DNA of 64,000 nucleotides, taken from positions 62,001 to 126,000 of the forward strand of contig NZ_BMHQ01000008.1 of assembly GCF_014641195.1 (NCBI RefSeq), written 5' to 3'. This DNA is from Marinithermofilum abyssi (GTDB lineage: Bacteria; Bacillota; Bacilli; Thermoactinomycetales; DSM-45169). The notes below the pieces were generated by a model. It did no database searches. It was not told where the DNA came from and worked only from the letters and a program-made list of their open reading frames with translations. Positions 44,576-55,085 of this stretch are shown here, in pieces (the first letter of the stretch is position 1; each line of letters begins with the position of its first letter). The translations under genes and the position numbers were made by a program.

Positions 44576-44604
44576 ATAATAGCAAGAAATTCCACCCTTG
44601 ACAA
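44576..44604 (-). promoter_or_regulatory. Sigma-A promoter of the Tad-effector operon
   Basis: On the minus strand TTGTCA (44599-44604) and TATTAT (44576-44581) are 17 bases apart. It lies 80 bases before cpaB. No other equally good promoter is seen up to tadE, although I did not score every position. Confidence 0.7.
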
Positions 44605-44646
44605 TACATCTTTTCACATAATCTTCTTTTTTTCGACAAATTTCGT

Positions 44647-45096
44647 TTACATGACCCATCTGAGAGTGTATGTGATGAGAATGCCGAGAAGAATAAAAGG
44701 AGCGAATGGGAACTCGGTTCCCCACTTCACGCTTTGAGAACGGATCAGTTTGACACCGATCATATATAAGGCCGCAAGCACATGGGAGATGCTGAACACG
44801 ATGAAAAACCCTTCAAACCCCAGGGCAAACCCGATCATGGCAAAAACTTTGATGTCACCTCCGCCGATGGCGCTGCCGCCAGTGAGGACGGCGATGGTAG
44901 CTAGTCCAAAGAGGACTCCGATCCCAGTGAAGAGATATTCCAGCCAGGGGGGCTGGGGTTCCCACAGATGAAAGATCAATGCTGCCAAAACACCGCCGAT
45001 GACCACGCGGTCATAGATCAGTCGTTCTTTGAGGTCGGTGTAGGTAGCATAGGTAAGTAAGAGAATCAATGTCATGTACAAGAGATGTTCGGTCAC
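44647..45096 (-). CDS. tadV: TadV/CpaA-type prepilin peptidase
   Basis: 149 residues, aspartic protease of the A24 family reduced to its membrane core. The two catalytic aspartates are in YTDLKERLI and GGGDIKVF. Five or six membrane helices are visible. It cleaves Flp and the TadE-type pseudopilins after the Gly. It has its own extended -10 promoter (TGCTATAAT, -10 box at 45169-45174) and lies just upstream of the Tad operon promoter. Confidence 0.92.
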   Translation of the reverse strand: MTEHLLYMTLILLLTYATYTDLKERLIYDRVVIGGVLAALIFHLWEPQPPWLEYLFTGIGVLFGLATIAVLTGGSAIGGGDIKVFAMIGFALGFEGFFIVFSISHVLAALYMIGVKLIRSQSVKWGTEFPFAPFILLGILITYTLRWVM

Positions 45097-45427
45097 GAGA
45101 TTGCCCTGCCTTTGATCAAAAAATAGTTTTGCCTACCTGGATGAAAGGGAAATATATTGATTGCGTTTATTATAGCAAGGAAGTATAGGAATTTTCCCAG
45201 AGACATCTAGGATTTATTTCTTTTATCTTATATATTTAATACTTAAGGAATATTCACATCCTATTTTCATGCATAGTTAAGAGATCACTTCCAATTCCCT
45301 CTGTGAAATTTTTCGTTCCACTTTAACTACTCAGCTGTCGAAAATAAAAACCCTGGGTATACCCCAGGGTCAGCTTAGTTGAAATCGAACCTGTCCTACC
45401 AAACAGAGAATATCCTTCTACCTTTAC
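45097..45427. other. Leader region of the prepilin peptidase gene and terminator
   Basis: No gene. It holds the extended -10 element TGCTATAAT for tadV (45169-45177, minus) and the terminator at 45350-45370. Confidence 0.55.
45350..45370 (-). terminator. Terminator after the ggt remnant
   Basis: Stem ACCCTGGG/CCCAGGGT with loop GTATA, followed on the minus strand by TTTTTATTTT. Confidence 0.8.
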
Positions 45428-46051
45428 TTACCGTATCCCATTCACCCCGATCGCCATGCCTTCCCGCGTCGAGTCGGCGGCTCCTAGGTAGAGACCGGTA
45501 TCCGGATCGGTCCAGATCGCCTGGACATTTCCGATATTCGCGGGTTCGGCTTCCCACTGGTGGCCCATCTGGGTGAGTTTTTTTCGGGCTTCTGCCGGGT
45601 TGCCTTCCTCCCAGAGGATGGTCGGGTATTTGTTGCTGTAGATACGGGGTTCTTCGATGGCAGTTTTGAGGCCCATGCCATACTCCAGGCGGTTTAAGAG
45701 AACCTGGTAGACGGAGGCGATGATCGTCGGTCCGCCGGGAGAGCCCACGGTCATGATCGGCTTGCCGTCTTTGAATACAATGGTGGGGGACATGGAACTC
45801 AGGGGCCGCTTGTTGGGCTGGACTTCATTGGGGCCGCCGGGGACAGCATCGAAGTCGGTTAGCTCGTTGTTCAGCAGAATCCCGTAACCGGGTACCATGA
45901 TGCCTGTGCCGAAGAGCTGCTCAATGGTGGTGGTGTAGGAGACGACATTGCCCCAGCGGTCGGCTACGGTGAAGTGGGTGGTTTGCCCGATTTTGCGGTC
46001 GTCGGGTTGGGGGACTGCCTTTTCTTTGGAGCCTTCTGCTTGAGAAGCCAA
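45428..46051 (-). pseudogene. ggt: Gamma-glutamyltransferase, small-subunit remnant
   Basis: The frame covers the end of the large-subunit linker and the complete small subunit: DRKIGQTTHFTVADRWGN with the autocleavage/nucleophile Thr, GYGILLNNELTDFD, RPLSSMSPTIV and SPGGPTIIASVYQ. The whole N-terminal large subunit and the signal peptide are missing. Just upstream (46063) an IS200/IS605-type end begins, so the gene was truncated there. Without the large subunit it cannot mature or bind glutathione. The terminator behind it is intact. Confidence 0.9.
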
Positions 46052-46062
46052 TGGATGCGCAT

Positions 46063-46440
46063 TGAGACTCTACACGGCTGAAGCCGTGGGATTCTTGGGT
46101 AGTTAGCGCCCTCAGTTCATTTCTGTTTCGGACAACTCCCAAGTTCAGGGCTGTCTCATCAGCCCATCCCATGCAGTTAGAAATGTACCCGCATGGGCGG
46201 CATACCTGTTACCAGTACGCTAGTTCCTCCATCTCACTCTCATGGTTTTACCCAGTAGGAGAGATTGGTTCGCTACTGGAACCCCATACCATGACGTTTA
46301 CAAGGAACGAACCCACTACCCGTGGGATGAGCACCGCTCATACGTTCGATTATACCCGGTATTGGTTGCTCTTTCCACCCCGAAAGGGGTGTTGAGCAAC
46401 GCCGCCTTTCATCCCACGATTAAAACCGTGGGCTTTCAGC
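46063..46440 (-). mobile_element. IS200/IS605-type non-autonomous element with omegaRNA-like end
   Basis: Imperfect palindromes mark both ends: CCCACGGTTTTAATCGTGGG (46413-46432) and CACGGCTTCAGCCGTG (46074-46089), read on the minus strand. Between them there is no transposase or tnpB, but a structured stretch with several short hairpins. The right end reads GAATCCCACGGCTTCAGCCG and finishes in GAGTCTCAA, very like the 3' scaffold of TnpB guide RNAs. The ggt fragment follows immediately, where a guide would lie. Borders are approximate. Confidence 0.6.
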
Positions 46441-46766
46441 GTGCACTTTCTGTAACCACCATCCCGTCTTTCAAGGGAGAGGAGGCAAGAAGGGCTTTTG
46501 AATGCGCTTCCGGGATATTCAAAGATTTTTAATGGTCGGCTTACACTCTATTAACGCTCTTTTTCTAAGATAAAGAGGAATCATCTGCGGGGAAGTTCAT
46601 TCCGGCCGCTCTCCAATCCCTCCGGATAGCCGTTGCTTGTCCCCTGTGCTATCCTGTTTTGATGCGGGTCCGGATGAACTCTATTTCTCCGCGACTTTTT
46701 TGTGCAGACTACATATGAAGACGTGCTGGTTGTTCTCCTGACCCGAATGGAAAGGATGAGATCCAG
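46441..46766. other. Gene-free stretch before the GDPD gene
   Basis: No supported gene. The expected 5' half of ggt is not present beyond the element, so a deletion accompanied or followed its insertion. Confidence 0.45.
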
Positions 46767-47636
46767 ATGAAAATAGCTTTTAAACGTGTGGGGTTGATGC
46801 TTGTCGCCGGATTGTTGTTTGCCTTGGCTACTCCGCACAGTTACGCAGAACAACAAGCACTGAATATCGCTCACCGCGGCGCTTCCGGATATGCGCCAGA
46901 GCATACCATTCCCTCTTATGAGCTGGGGGATCAAATGGGTGGCGACTATATCGAGATCGATCTGCAAATGACCAAGGACGGTCACCTGATCGCCATGCAC
47001 GACGAAACACTGGACCGGACCACCAACGGCACCGGCAAAGTGAAGGATCACACGCTGGCCGAGATCAAGCGGTTGGACGCCGGCTCCTGGTTCAACAAAG
47101 AGTATCCCCAATACGCCAAGCCAGAATATAAAGGGCTGAAAGTGCCGACCTTGGACGAAATACTGGATCGCTTCGGCACCGATCACAAATATTACATCGA
47201 AACCAAAGCACCGGAAGTATATCCGGGCATGGAAGAAAAACTGCTTGATACCCTGAAGAAACACGGCCTATTGACAAAGAGCGCACTGGAAAACAAGCGA
47301 GTGATCATCCAGTCCTTCAGCAAAGAGAGCCTGAAAAAAGTGCACAATCTGAACGCCGACATCCCGTTGGTACAGCTCCTCTGGTATGAGCAAAACCAAA
47401 AAGGGGAGATCACCGATGCGGAACTGAACGACATCGCCCAATACGCCATCGGTGTAGGCCCCAACTATGAAAAGATCGACCAAGCCTATGTGCAAAAAGT
47501 GCGGGACAAAGGGTTGAAAATCCATCCCTATACCGTCAACAAGCAAAGCGAAATGAAAAAGCTCCTCGAATGGGGTGTAACCGGGATGTTTACCAACTTC
47601 CCGGACAAGCTGGAGGAAATGCTGAACAAGCAGTAA
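46767..47636 (+). CDS. Secreted glycerophosphodiester phosphodiesterase
   Basis: Hydrolyses glycerophosphodiesters to glycerol-3-phosphate and an alcohol. 289 residues with a signal peptide (FKRVGLMLVAGLLFALAT, cleaved after SYA). The GDPD motifs follow: HRGASGYAPEHTIPSYE, YIEIDLQMTKDGHLIAMHDE and a TIM-barrel end with GVTGMFTNFPDKL. The substrate may be lipid head groups or teichoic-acid fragments. ATG 46767 follows AAAGGATGAG. It stands alone on the plus strand. Confidence 0.92.
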   Translation: MKIAFKRVGLMLVAGLLFALATPHSYAEQQALNIAHRGASGYAPEHTIPSYELGDQMGGDYIEIDLQMTKDGHLIAMHDETLDRTTNGTGKVKDHTLAEIKRLDAGSWFNKEYPQYAKPEYKGLKVPTLDEILDRFGTDHKYYIETKAPEVYPGMEEKLLDTLKKHGLLTKSALENKRVIIQSFSKESLKKVHNLNADIPLVQLLWYEQNQKGEITDAELNDIAQYAIGVGPNYEKIDQAYVQKVRDKGLKIHPYTVNKQSEMKKLLEWGVTGMFTNFPDKLEEMLNKQ

Positions 47637-47667
47637 ATCCTTCTGGATTCATCTCTGCGATATCTAT

Positions 47668-47922
47668 TTACGCTCCCGGCCCGTAGCGCGGTTTGACGAC
47701 AATCCGTTTGCTGCCTGTCCCGAACTCTCCTGCTGCCCAAAGGATGAACGGATCCACCCTCTTGTCTACCCCGATGCTGCGGCATGTGCCGTCTTGAGGA
47801 CACCGTTTCAAACAGGGACCGGCCCGGGAGCAAGCATTCCTCTCATATGGATTCCATGGGGTCAGCAAGCCCTTCTCCATGTAAAAGCCGGCCAGGCTTT
47901 TGCACCCCTCCGATGGAATCAC
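47668..47922 (-). CDS. Small cysteine-containing reading frame, doubtful
   Basis: 84 codons (GTG start without a good ribosome site, or ATG at about 47880) encode a compact peptide with four or five cysteines in NACSRAGPC, LKRCPQDGTC and the end ILWAAGEFGTGSKRIVVKPR. Regular Cys spacing and codon choice look coding-like. No family recognised. It converges with the GDPD gene. A chance frame is possible. Confidence 0.3.
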   Translation of the reverse strand: MIPSEGCKSLAGFYMEKGLLTPWNPYERNACSRAGPCLKRCPQDGTCRSIGVDKRVDPFILWAAGEFGTGSKRIVVKPRYGPGA

Positions 47923-47983
47923 TGGGCTAAAGATGGACGGGAACTCGCACGTTGCGGAGTCCCGTTCGGATCCAATCCTCTTT

Positions 47984-48009
47984 ACCGTTCATCCAATCGG
48001 ATGGGCGGT
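47984..48009 (+). terminator. Forward terminator with an 11-base-pair stem
   Basis: ACCGTTCATCC/GGATGGGCGGT with loop AATC, followed by TTTTTT. It lies 350 bases after the GDPD gene and may end its transcript. Confidence 0.7.
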
Positions 48010-48031
48010 CTTTTTTATTGCATAAAAGAAC

Positions 48032-48051
48032 AAGCGGCATGGCTGCCGCTT
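48032..48051 (-). terminator. Terminator of lysS
   Basis: Stem AAGCGGCA/TGCCGCTT with loop TGGC (GCCA on the minus strand), then TGTTCTTTTAT on the minus strand, 9 bases after the lysS stop. Confidence 0.75.
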
Positions 48052-48059
48052 GATCATTA

Positions 48060-49907
<1,848 letters not shown>

Positions 49908-50969
49908 TCAGACGGCCGGTTGATTAACGGCACACGGCTTCACTTTGGAACCCGCGGCAGGCCGGCTGACCCGTTCCGCCTGTTTCTGCTCCCATTGCTC
50001 CACAAACTCCATCAGCACCCGTTCCATGCCTTCCCGGGTGGTTTGCTCATTTACCCGGTCTTTGATGCGGGCGGCACCGCGCAGCCCCTTCAGGTACCAG
50101 GAGGCGTGTTTGCGCATCTCCCGCACGGCCACTTCTTCACCGCGAAGCGCGATGAGGCGGTCCATATGCACCAGTGCAATCTCCACTTTTTCCCGGGCAG
50201 TAGGCTCCGGCAGGAGCTCTCCGGTTTCCAGGTAGTGAATCGTACGGTATAACATAAACGGATTCCCCAGGGCACCGCGTCCGATCATCACGCCGTCACA
50301 ACCGGTTTCCTCCAGCATCCGCCGGGCATCCTCGGGGGTGAACACATCCCCGTTGCCGATCACGGGAATGTTCACCGCCTCTTTCACCTGACGGATCATA
50401 TCCCAGTCGGCTTTGCCGGTGTACATCTGCTGACGGGTACGGCCGTGAAGGGAGACCGCCTGTGCTCCGGCCCGCTCCACTGCCTTCGCATTTTCCACCG
50501 CATAAATGTGATCCTCATCCCAACCCGTCCGCATCTTGACGGTAACCGGTTTGTCCACCGCTTCCACCACGGCGGATACCATCTCTTCGATTTTGTCTGG
50601 GTTCAAAAGCCAGCGGGCACCGGCATCGCATTTCACCACTTTGGGCACCGGACAGCCCATATTGATATCGATGATGTCGGCGTTGGTCTGTTTGTCCACC
50701 ACTTGCGCCGCTTCCACCAGCGTTTGTTTGTCCCCGCCGAAAATTTGCAGGCTCAAGGGCTTTTCCCGCTCATCCACATACAGCATTTGCCGGGTTCGTT
50801 GGTTGCCGTTCAGGATCGCCCTGTCGCTCACCATTTCAGCGCAAACCAAACCGGTGCCAAACTCTTTGGCGATCAAGCGGAAAGCCGGGTTACACACCCC
50901 CGCCATCGGGGCGAGCACCACATTGTTTTTCGTTTCCACCGGTCCGATTTTCATCTTTTTCATCCACAT
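49908..50969 (-). CDS. dusB: tRNA-dihydrouridine synthase
   Basis: FMN enzyme reducing uridines in tRNA. 353 residues: [15 protein letters not shown] at the N-terminus, [18 protein letters not shown] with the catalytic Cys, the [16 protein letters not shown] loop, and [16 protein letters not shown] for FMN phosphate binding. ATG 50969 follows AGGAGGTG. Its first 80 bases overlap the extended end of folK. The place before lysS matches yacF/dus of B. subtilis. Confidence 0.95.
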   Translation of the reverse strand: MWMKKMKIGPVETKNNVVLAPMAGVCNPAFRLIAKEFGTGLVCAEMVSDRAILNGNQRTRQMLYVDEREKPLSLQIFGGDKQTLVEAAQVVDKQTNADIIDINMGCPVPKVVKCDAGARWLLNPDKIEEMVSAVVEAVDKPVTVKMRTGWDEDHIYAVENAKAVERAGAQAVSLHGRTRQQMYTGKADWDMIRQVKEAVNIPVIGNGDVFTPEDARRMLEETGCDGVMIGRGALGNPFMLYRTIHYLETGELLPEPTAREKVEIALVHMDRLIALRGEEVAVREMRKHASWYLKGLRGAARIKDRVNEQTTREGMERVLMEFVEQWEQKQAERVSRPAAGSKVKPCAVNQPAV

Positions 50970-51546
50970 GGTTCCAACACCTCCTTATCGCTGTTGATGA
51001 CCGATGTCCAAGGAACTCGGGCTCATCCCGGGTTCCCCATCGGCAAGGAAATTGGTTATCGGTCCGCCGGACTTCGTTCGACACCGCCAACTGATCCAGC
51101 CATTCCGTCACCGATCGACCCGTGCCGGGAACGATGACATCCGGAGCGAGCTCTTGCAGCGGAATCAGGACAAAGGCGCGTTCACACATCCGGGGGTGGG
51201 GGATTTCCAAATCCGCTTCCTTTACCTGCCGGTCTCCGTAGAGCAGGATATCCAGATCGATCGTACGCGGCCCCCAGCGAATCCGCCGCACCCGGTGCAA
51301 GCTCTGCTCCACTGACAGCAGAGAGTCCAGCAATGTTCGCGGCGGGAGGGTTGTCTCTATTTCCGCCACCATATTGAGAAAATCCGGCTGATCCGTCAAT
51401 CCCACCGGGTCCGTTTCAAATACGGAAGACAGACGGATCACACGGATTCCCTCCCTTTGGTCCAGCCGCCGGATCGCTTCCCGCAACAATCCGAGCCGAT
51501 CTCCCAGGTTGGTTCCCAGACCGATGTAAGCTGTCACTGTGTTCAT
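50890..51546 (-). CDS. folK: HPPK, 6-hydroxymethyl-dihydropterin pyrophosphokinase
   Basis: Third fol-operon enzyme; transfers pyrophosphate to hydroxymethyl-dihydropterin. Key motifs are [20 protein letters not shown] and [19 protein letters not shown]. The enzyme proper ends near residue 165. The last 50 residues (after about [12 protein letters not shown]) are unlike the family and run 80 bases into dusB. I read this as read-through of a lost stop or a frameshift in the region where relatives carry the small yazB gene. The start overlaps the folB stop. Confidence 0.93.
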   Translation of the reverse strand: MNTVTAYIGLGTNLGDRLGLLREAIRRLDQREGIRVIRLSSVFETDPVGLTDQPDFLNMVAEIETTLPPRTLLDSLLSVEQSLHRVRRIRWGPRTIDLDILLYGDRQVKEADLEIPHPRMCERAFVLIPLQELAPDVIVPGTGRSVTEWLDQLAVSNEVRRTDNQFPCRWGTRDEPEFLGHRSSTAIRRCWNHVDEKDENRTGGNEKQCGARPDGGGV

Positions 51547-51902
51547 GTGCGTGTCCGCCGGATTTCCACACCGACCGACTCATAGTGCCCCGGAATCGGC
51601 GGATCTGGTTTGGTAACGCGAACCATCACTTCTTCCAGGGGGAAATTCTCCAGCAATCGGGAAGCGATGCGTTCCGCCACAGTCTCCACCAATGCAAAGG
51701 TGTGGGATTCTACCGTTTCCTTCACCTTTTCATACACTTCGGCATAGTCCACCGTTTGATCCAGGTCGTCCGTTTGTCCCGCAGGGGCCAGGTCAAGTCC
51801 CAGCTCCAAGTCCACATAGAAACGCTGTCCCAACCGGTTTTCTTCCGGAAACGCTCCATGATACGCGTAAAACTCCATCCCGTTGAAAAAGATGGTATCC
51901 AT
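51543..51902 (-). CDS. folB: Dihydroneopterin aldolase
   Basis: 119 residues. Signature GMEFYAYHGAFPEENRLGQ, then LDQTVDYAEVYEKVKE and the catalytic C-terminal RVTKPDPPIPGHYESVGVEI. Converts dihydroneopterin to hydroxymethyl-dihydropterin. It sits 12 bases after folP and overlaps folK by 4 bases. Confidence 0.96.
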   Translation of the reverse strand: MDTIFFNGMEFYAYHGAFPEENRLGQRFYVDLELGLDLAPAGQTDDLDQTVDYAEVYEKVKETVESHTFALVETVAERIASRLLENFPLEEVMVRVTKPDPPIPGHYESVGVEIRRTRT

Positions 51903-51914
51903 CCCGCGCCCTCC

Positions 51915-52778
51915 TTAGACTGCGGCCGCCCGCATCATTGCATCGGTCATCCGGACCACCCGGACCATCTCTTTGACATCATGGACCCGTACAATACCGC
52001 ACCCTTTCATGATGCCGCAGGTCACAGTGGCCGCTGTTCCCTCCACCCGTTCGTCCACAGGCAGATCCAGCGTCAGTCCGATCATCGATTTGCGGGACGT
52101 GCCCAGCAACACCGGGAAACCGAGCTCGGTCACCACATCCAAATGACGCATCAGGTACAAGTTCTCTTCATAACTTTTGGCAAAACCGATACCGGGATCC
52201 AAGATGATCCGCTCGTCTTTCACCCCTGCTCGGCGGGCGATCTCCACGCTTTCCATCAGGTCCGCCCGTATATCATCCAAAAAGGAGTCGTAACGGGCTT
52301 CTTTCCGGTTGTGCATGATGATGACCGGAACATCGTAATGGGCTACCACATGCGCCATCTCGGGGTCTTTTTTCAGTCCCCACACATCGTTGATCATATG
52401 GGCACCGGCTTCCAGGGCCTGACGGGCCACCTCCGCTTTGTAGGTATCCACGGAAAGCGGAGCATCCACCGTCCGGGCCAGCCGTTGGATCACCGGTATC
52501 ACGCGGGCCAGCTCTTCTTCCAAAGAAACCGGTGTAGCCGTGGGACGGGTGGATTCCCCTCCCACATCCAGAATGTCGGCCCCCTCGGCAACCATGTTAC
52601 GGGCATGCTCCACTGCCCGCTCCACTTGATTAAAGCGACCGCCGTCAGAAAAGGAGTCTGGTGTCACATTCAGGATCCCCATCACCAACGTCCGCTCATA
52701 AAGAGGCAATGTATAAGAACCGGCGGTAAAAGGCTGTTCGGGCTGCACCCGATTCCGGGTACGGGATTCCAACAACAT
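51915..52778 (-). CDS. folP: Dihydropteroate synthase
   Basis: 287 residues from ATG 52778 (GGAGGAGA upstream). Motifs VMGILNVTPDSFSDGG, DILDVGGESTRP, MINDVWG and LDPGIGFAKSYEENL identify the enzyme that joins pterin and p-aminobenzoate. An N-terminal extension of about 30 residues precedes the barrel. pabC, which stands before folP in B. subtilis, is missing. A DnaA-box-rich non-coding stretch takes its place. Confidence 0.95.
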   Translation of the reverse strand: MLLESRTRNRVQPEQPFTAGSYTLPLYERTLVMGILNVTPDSFSDGGRFNQVERAVEHARNMVAEGADILDVGGESTRPTATPVSLEEELARVIPVIQRLARTVDAPLSVDTYKAEVARQALEAGAHMINDVWGLKKDPEMAHVVAHYDVPVIIMHNRKEARYDSFLDDIRADLMESVEIARRAGVKDERIILDPGIGFAKSYEENLYLMRHLDVVTELGFPVLLGTSRKSMIGLTLDLPVDERVEGTAATVTCGIMKGCGIVRVHDVKEMVRVVRMTDAMMRAAAV

Positions 52779-53195
52779 GGCCGCGTCTCCTCCTGTGATG
52801 TTTGTTCCATCGTCATCCATGATCTGTCTGTTTTAAGACAGCTTGCCTTTCTTGTTGAAAAGCTGTACCTTAGTAAAGGTGTTTTCCGGCCCGAGTGATA
52901 GACCGACAAGCTCGCTCAAACTTCTATCTATTTATCTCTGCCTACAACTTATCCACAGGTTTTCCATCCGATTGTGTATAACTTTTGGACGAGGATTCCT
53001 ATGCTCAAGTACAGATTCTCACCAAAATCCTTTGCAAACACCCACCCGGAATCCCTTGTGCTGCAAGGCTTTTGCCAAAAAAGCTGCCGTCGGGAATCTT
53101 AGGATTCCCACTGGACACCGGCACTTGCTTTCCCGTTTGGGCAGGACTTATCCACAACTTATCCACAGTGTTGAGTGAATTCTAGGCCTCACGGC
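52779..53195. other. Non-coding stretch with a DnaA-box cluster
   Basis: About 400 bases between folP and pabA with no supported gene. It holds perfect TTATCCACA boxes at 52949-52957, 53148-53156 and 53159-53167 (+). A fourth stands just inside pabA at 53205-53213 (-), and a one-mismatch box at 52973-52981 (-). The spacing 53148/53159 places two boxes 11 bases apart, about one helical turn. Confidence 0.75.
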
Positions 53196-53792
53196 CTATC
53201 TTCCTGTGGATAACAGGGAATCCTCACGGTAGGTGTTTAAAAAGTTGGCCAGCAGCCGTTTTCCTTCCCGTGTCAAAATGGACTCGGGGTGAAACTGCAC
53301 CCCTTCCAACGGAAAACGACGGTGCCGCATCGCCATGATCTCTCCTTCAGCCGTTTCGGCGCTGATTTCAAACTCCTCCGGAAGGCTTTCCCGCTCGACG
53401 ATCAGCGAATGATAACGGGTAGCCTCAAAAGGGGACGGAATCCCTTCAAACAGCGTGCGGCCATCATGATGGACAGGAGAGGTCTTGCCATGCATCAGCC
53501 GCCCGGCGCGGACCACCTTGCCGCCGAAAGCTTGGGCGATCGTCTGATGTCCCAGGCAAACACCCAGTATGGGAATCCGGCCGGCAAAACGGCGGACTGT
53601 ATCCAGGCTGATACCGGCTTCATCCGGATTGCCCGGTCCGGGTGAGATCAGAATGGCATCCGGCTGCATCTCGGCAATGGTATCCACTGAAATCGCATCG
53701 TTCCGGTGTACCTCTACCTCTTCCCCCAACTCGCCCAAATACTGCACCAAGTTGTAGGTAAACGAATCATAGTTATCAATCATCAAGATCAT
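53196..53792 (-). CDS. pabA: Aminodeoxychorismate/anthranilate synthase, glutaminase subunit
   Basis: 198 residues from ATG 53792 behind GAGAGGAGCG. Class I glutamine amidotransferase with [30 protein letters not shown], catalytic Cys in GVCLGHQTI and the His/Glu of [10 protein letters not shown]. It supplies ammonia to PabB or TrpE. Neither pabB nor pabC is beside it, unlike in B. subtilis, so its partner is encoded elsewhere. Confidence 0.95.
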   Translation of the reverse strand: MILMIDNYDSFTYNLVQYLGELGEEVEVHRNDAISVDTIAEMQPDAILISPGPGNPDEAGISLDTVRRFAGRIPILGVCLGHQTIAQAFGGKVVRAGRLMHGKTSPVHHDGRTLFEGIPSPFEATRYHSLIVERESLPEEFEISAETAEGEIMAMRHRRFPLEGVQFHPESILTREGKRLLANFLNTYREDSLLSTGR

Positions 53793-53935
53793 CGATTCAA
53801 CGCTCCTCTCATCTCTGCTCCTCTCATCTCGGAACAACCCCCGTCGGTGCACCGGCAAAAGGGCACACGGGGGCAGTTTTTATCCCTCCCATCAGTTTAC
53901 AACAAATCCCCCCGGGAAGAAAGGTTTGCAGCAAA

Positions 53936-53964
53936 GAAACCCCCGACGGATTCGCGGGGGTTTC
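53936..53964 (-). terminator. Terminator of cysK
   Basis: Stem GAAACCCCCG/CGGGGGTTTC with a TTT tail on the minus strand, 50 bases after the cysK stop. Confidence 0.85.
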
Positions 53965-54013
53965 TGGTGGATTGTCTAAGGCTTTCCAATAGGAACATCC
54001 ACATCAGATGAGA

Positions 54014-54937
54014 TTAATCAAATTGGTACAAAGCGGTTGTCAGATATCGTTCGCCATTGCTCGGGACGACGGTGACGACCCGTTTTCCTTCCCCGAGGCG
54101 GCGGGCCACCTGGATGGCGGCACAGACAGCTGCTCCGGAGGAGATCCCGCCGAGAATGCCTTCTTCCCGTGCCATCCGACGGGCCCATTTAAATGCTTCC
54201 TCATTGTCAACGGTAATCACTTCGTCATACACCGAAGTATCCAAAATGGAGGGCACAAAACCGGCACCGATGCCCTGAATTTTGTGGGGACTGGGACTTC
54301 CTCCGGACAATACGGGCGAAGCTGAGGGCTCTACGGCAAACACTTGCAGATCCGGAATCTTTTCTTTCAGATACTGACCCGCGCCGGTAATCGTACCGCC
54401 TGTCCCGATTCCCGCCACAAAAGCATCGATCTTTCCATCCATCTGCTGATAAATCTCCGGACCGGTTGTCTCCCGGTGAATCTTGACATTCGCTTCATTA
54501 TCAAATTGCTGCGGCATAAAAGCATCCGGGTTTTCCCGGGCAATTTCTTCCGCTTTGGCGATCGCCCCCTTCATCCCTTCAGCACCCGGAGTCAACACCA
54601 GTTCCGCCCCGTAAGCCCGCAACAAATTGCGCCGTTCCATGCTCATGGTATCCGGCATGACCAAGACCGCCCGATAGCCTTTGGCCGCTGCTACCATCGC
54701 CAGCCCGATCCCCGTGTTCCCGCTGGTAGGCTCCACGATCATCGACCCCGGTTTCAGCTTGCCCTGCTTTTCCGCCTCTTCAATCATAGCCAACGCAATC
54801 CGGTCTTTTACGCTGCTGCCGGGATTAAAAAATTCCAGTTTCAAAAACACATCCGCATCGGTTTTTCCGACAATCCGATTTAACTTTACCACCGGTGTTT
54901 GCCCGATCAGTCCCAGGATATTCTCGGCTACACGCAT
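54014..54937 (-). CDS. cysK: Cysteine synthase A
   Basis: O-acetylserine sulfhydrylase, 307 residues from ATG 54937 (TAGGAGGTC upstream). PLP lysine in [11 protein letters not shown], substrate loop [11 protein letters not shown], phosphate-binding [10 protein letters not shown] and C-terminal [11 protein letters not shown]. Follows hslO as in B. subtilis. Confidence 0.96.
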   Translation of the reverse strand: MRVAENILGLIGQTPVVKLNRIVGKTDADVFLKLEFFNPGSSVKDRIALAMIEEAEKQGKLKPGSMIVEPTSGNTGIGLAMVAAAKGYRAVLVMPDTMSMERRNLLRAYGAELVLTPGAEGMKGAIAKAEEIARENPDAFMPQQFDNEANVKIHRETTGPEIYQQMDGKIDAFVAGIGTGGTITGAGQYLKEKIPDLQVFAVEPSASPVLSGGSPSPHKIQGIGAGFVPSILDTSVYDEVITVDNEEAFKWARRMAREEGILGGISSGAAVCAAIQVARRLGEGKRVVTVVPSNGERYLTTALYQFD

Positions 54938-55085
54938 GACAGGACCTCCTATACCCAAGCAATTCAATAGGTTTTAATGGTTTTATCGTACCAATCCCCT
55001 GCCAGGGTGTCAATAACGGCTGGCGTCATTTCATTCAAAAACCACAGGTGGTCACGTTTTCAGAAATCGCCTGACCATGGATGCG

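Noticed and set aside
52949-53213. Calling the DnaA-box cluster the chromosomal origin
   Set aside because: No dnaA, dnaN, AT-rich unwinding element or rnpA/rpmH neighbourhood is present; only a DnaA-binding cluster is supported.
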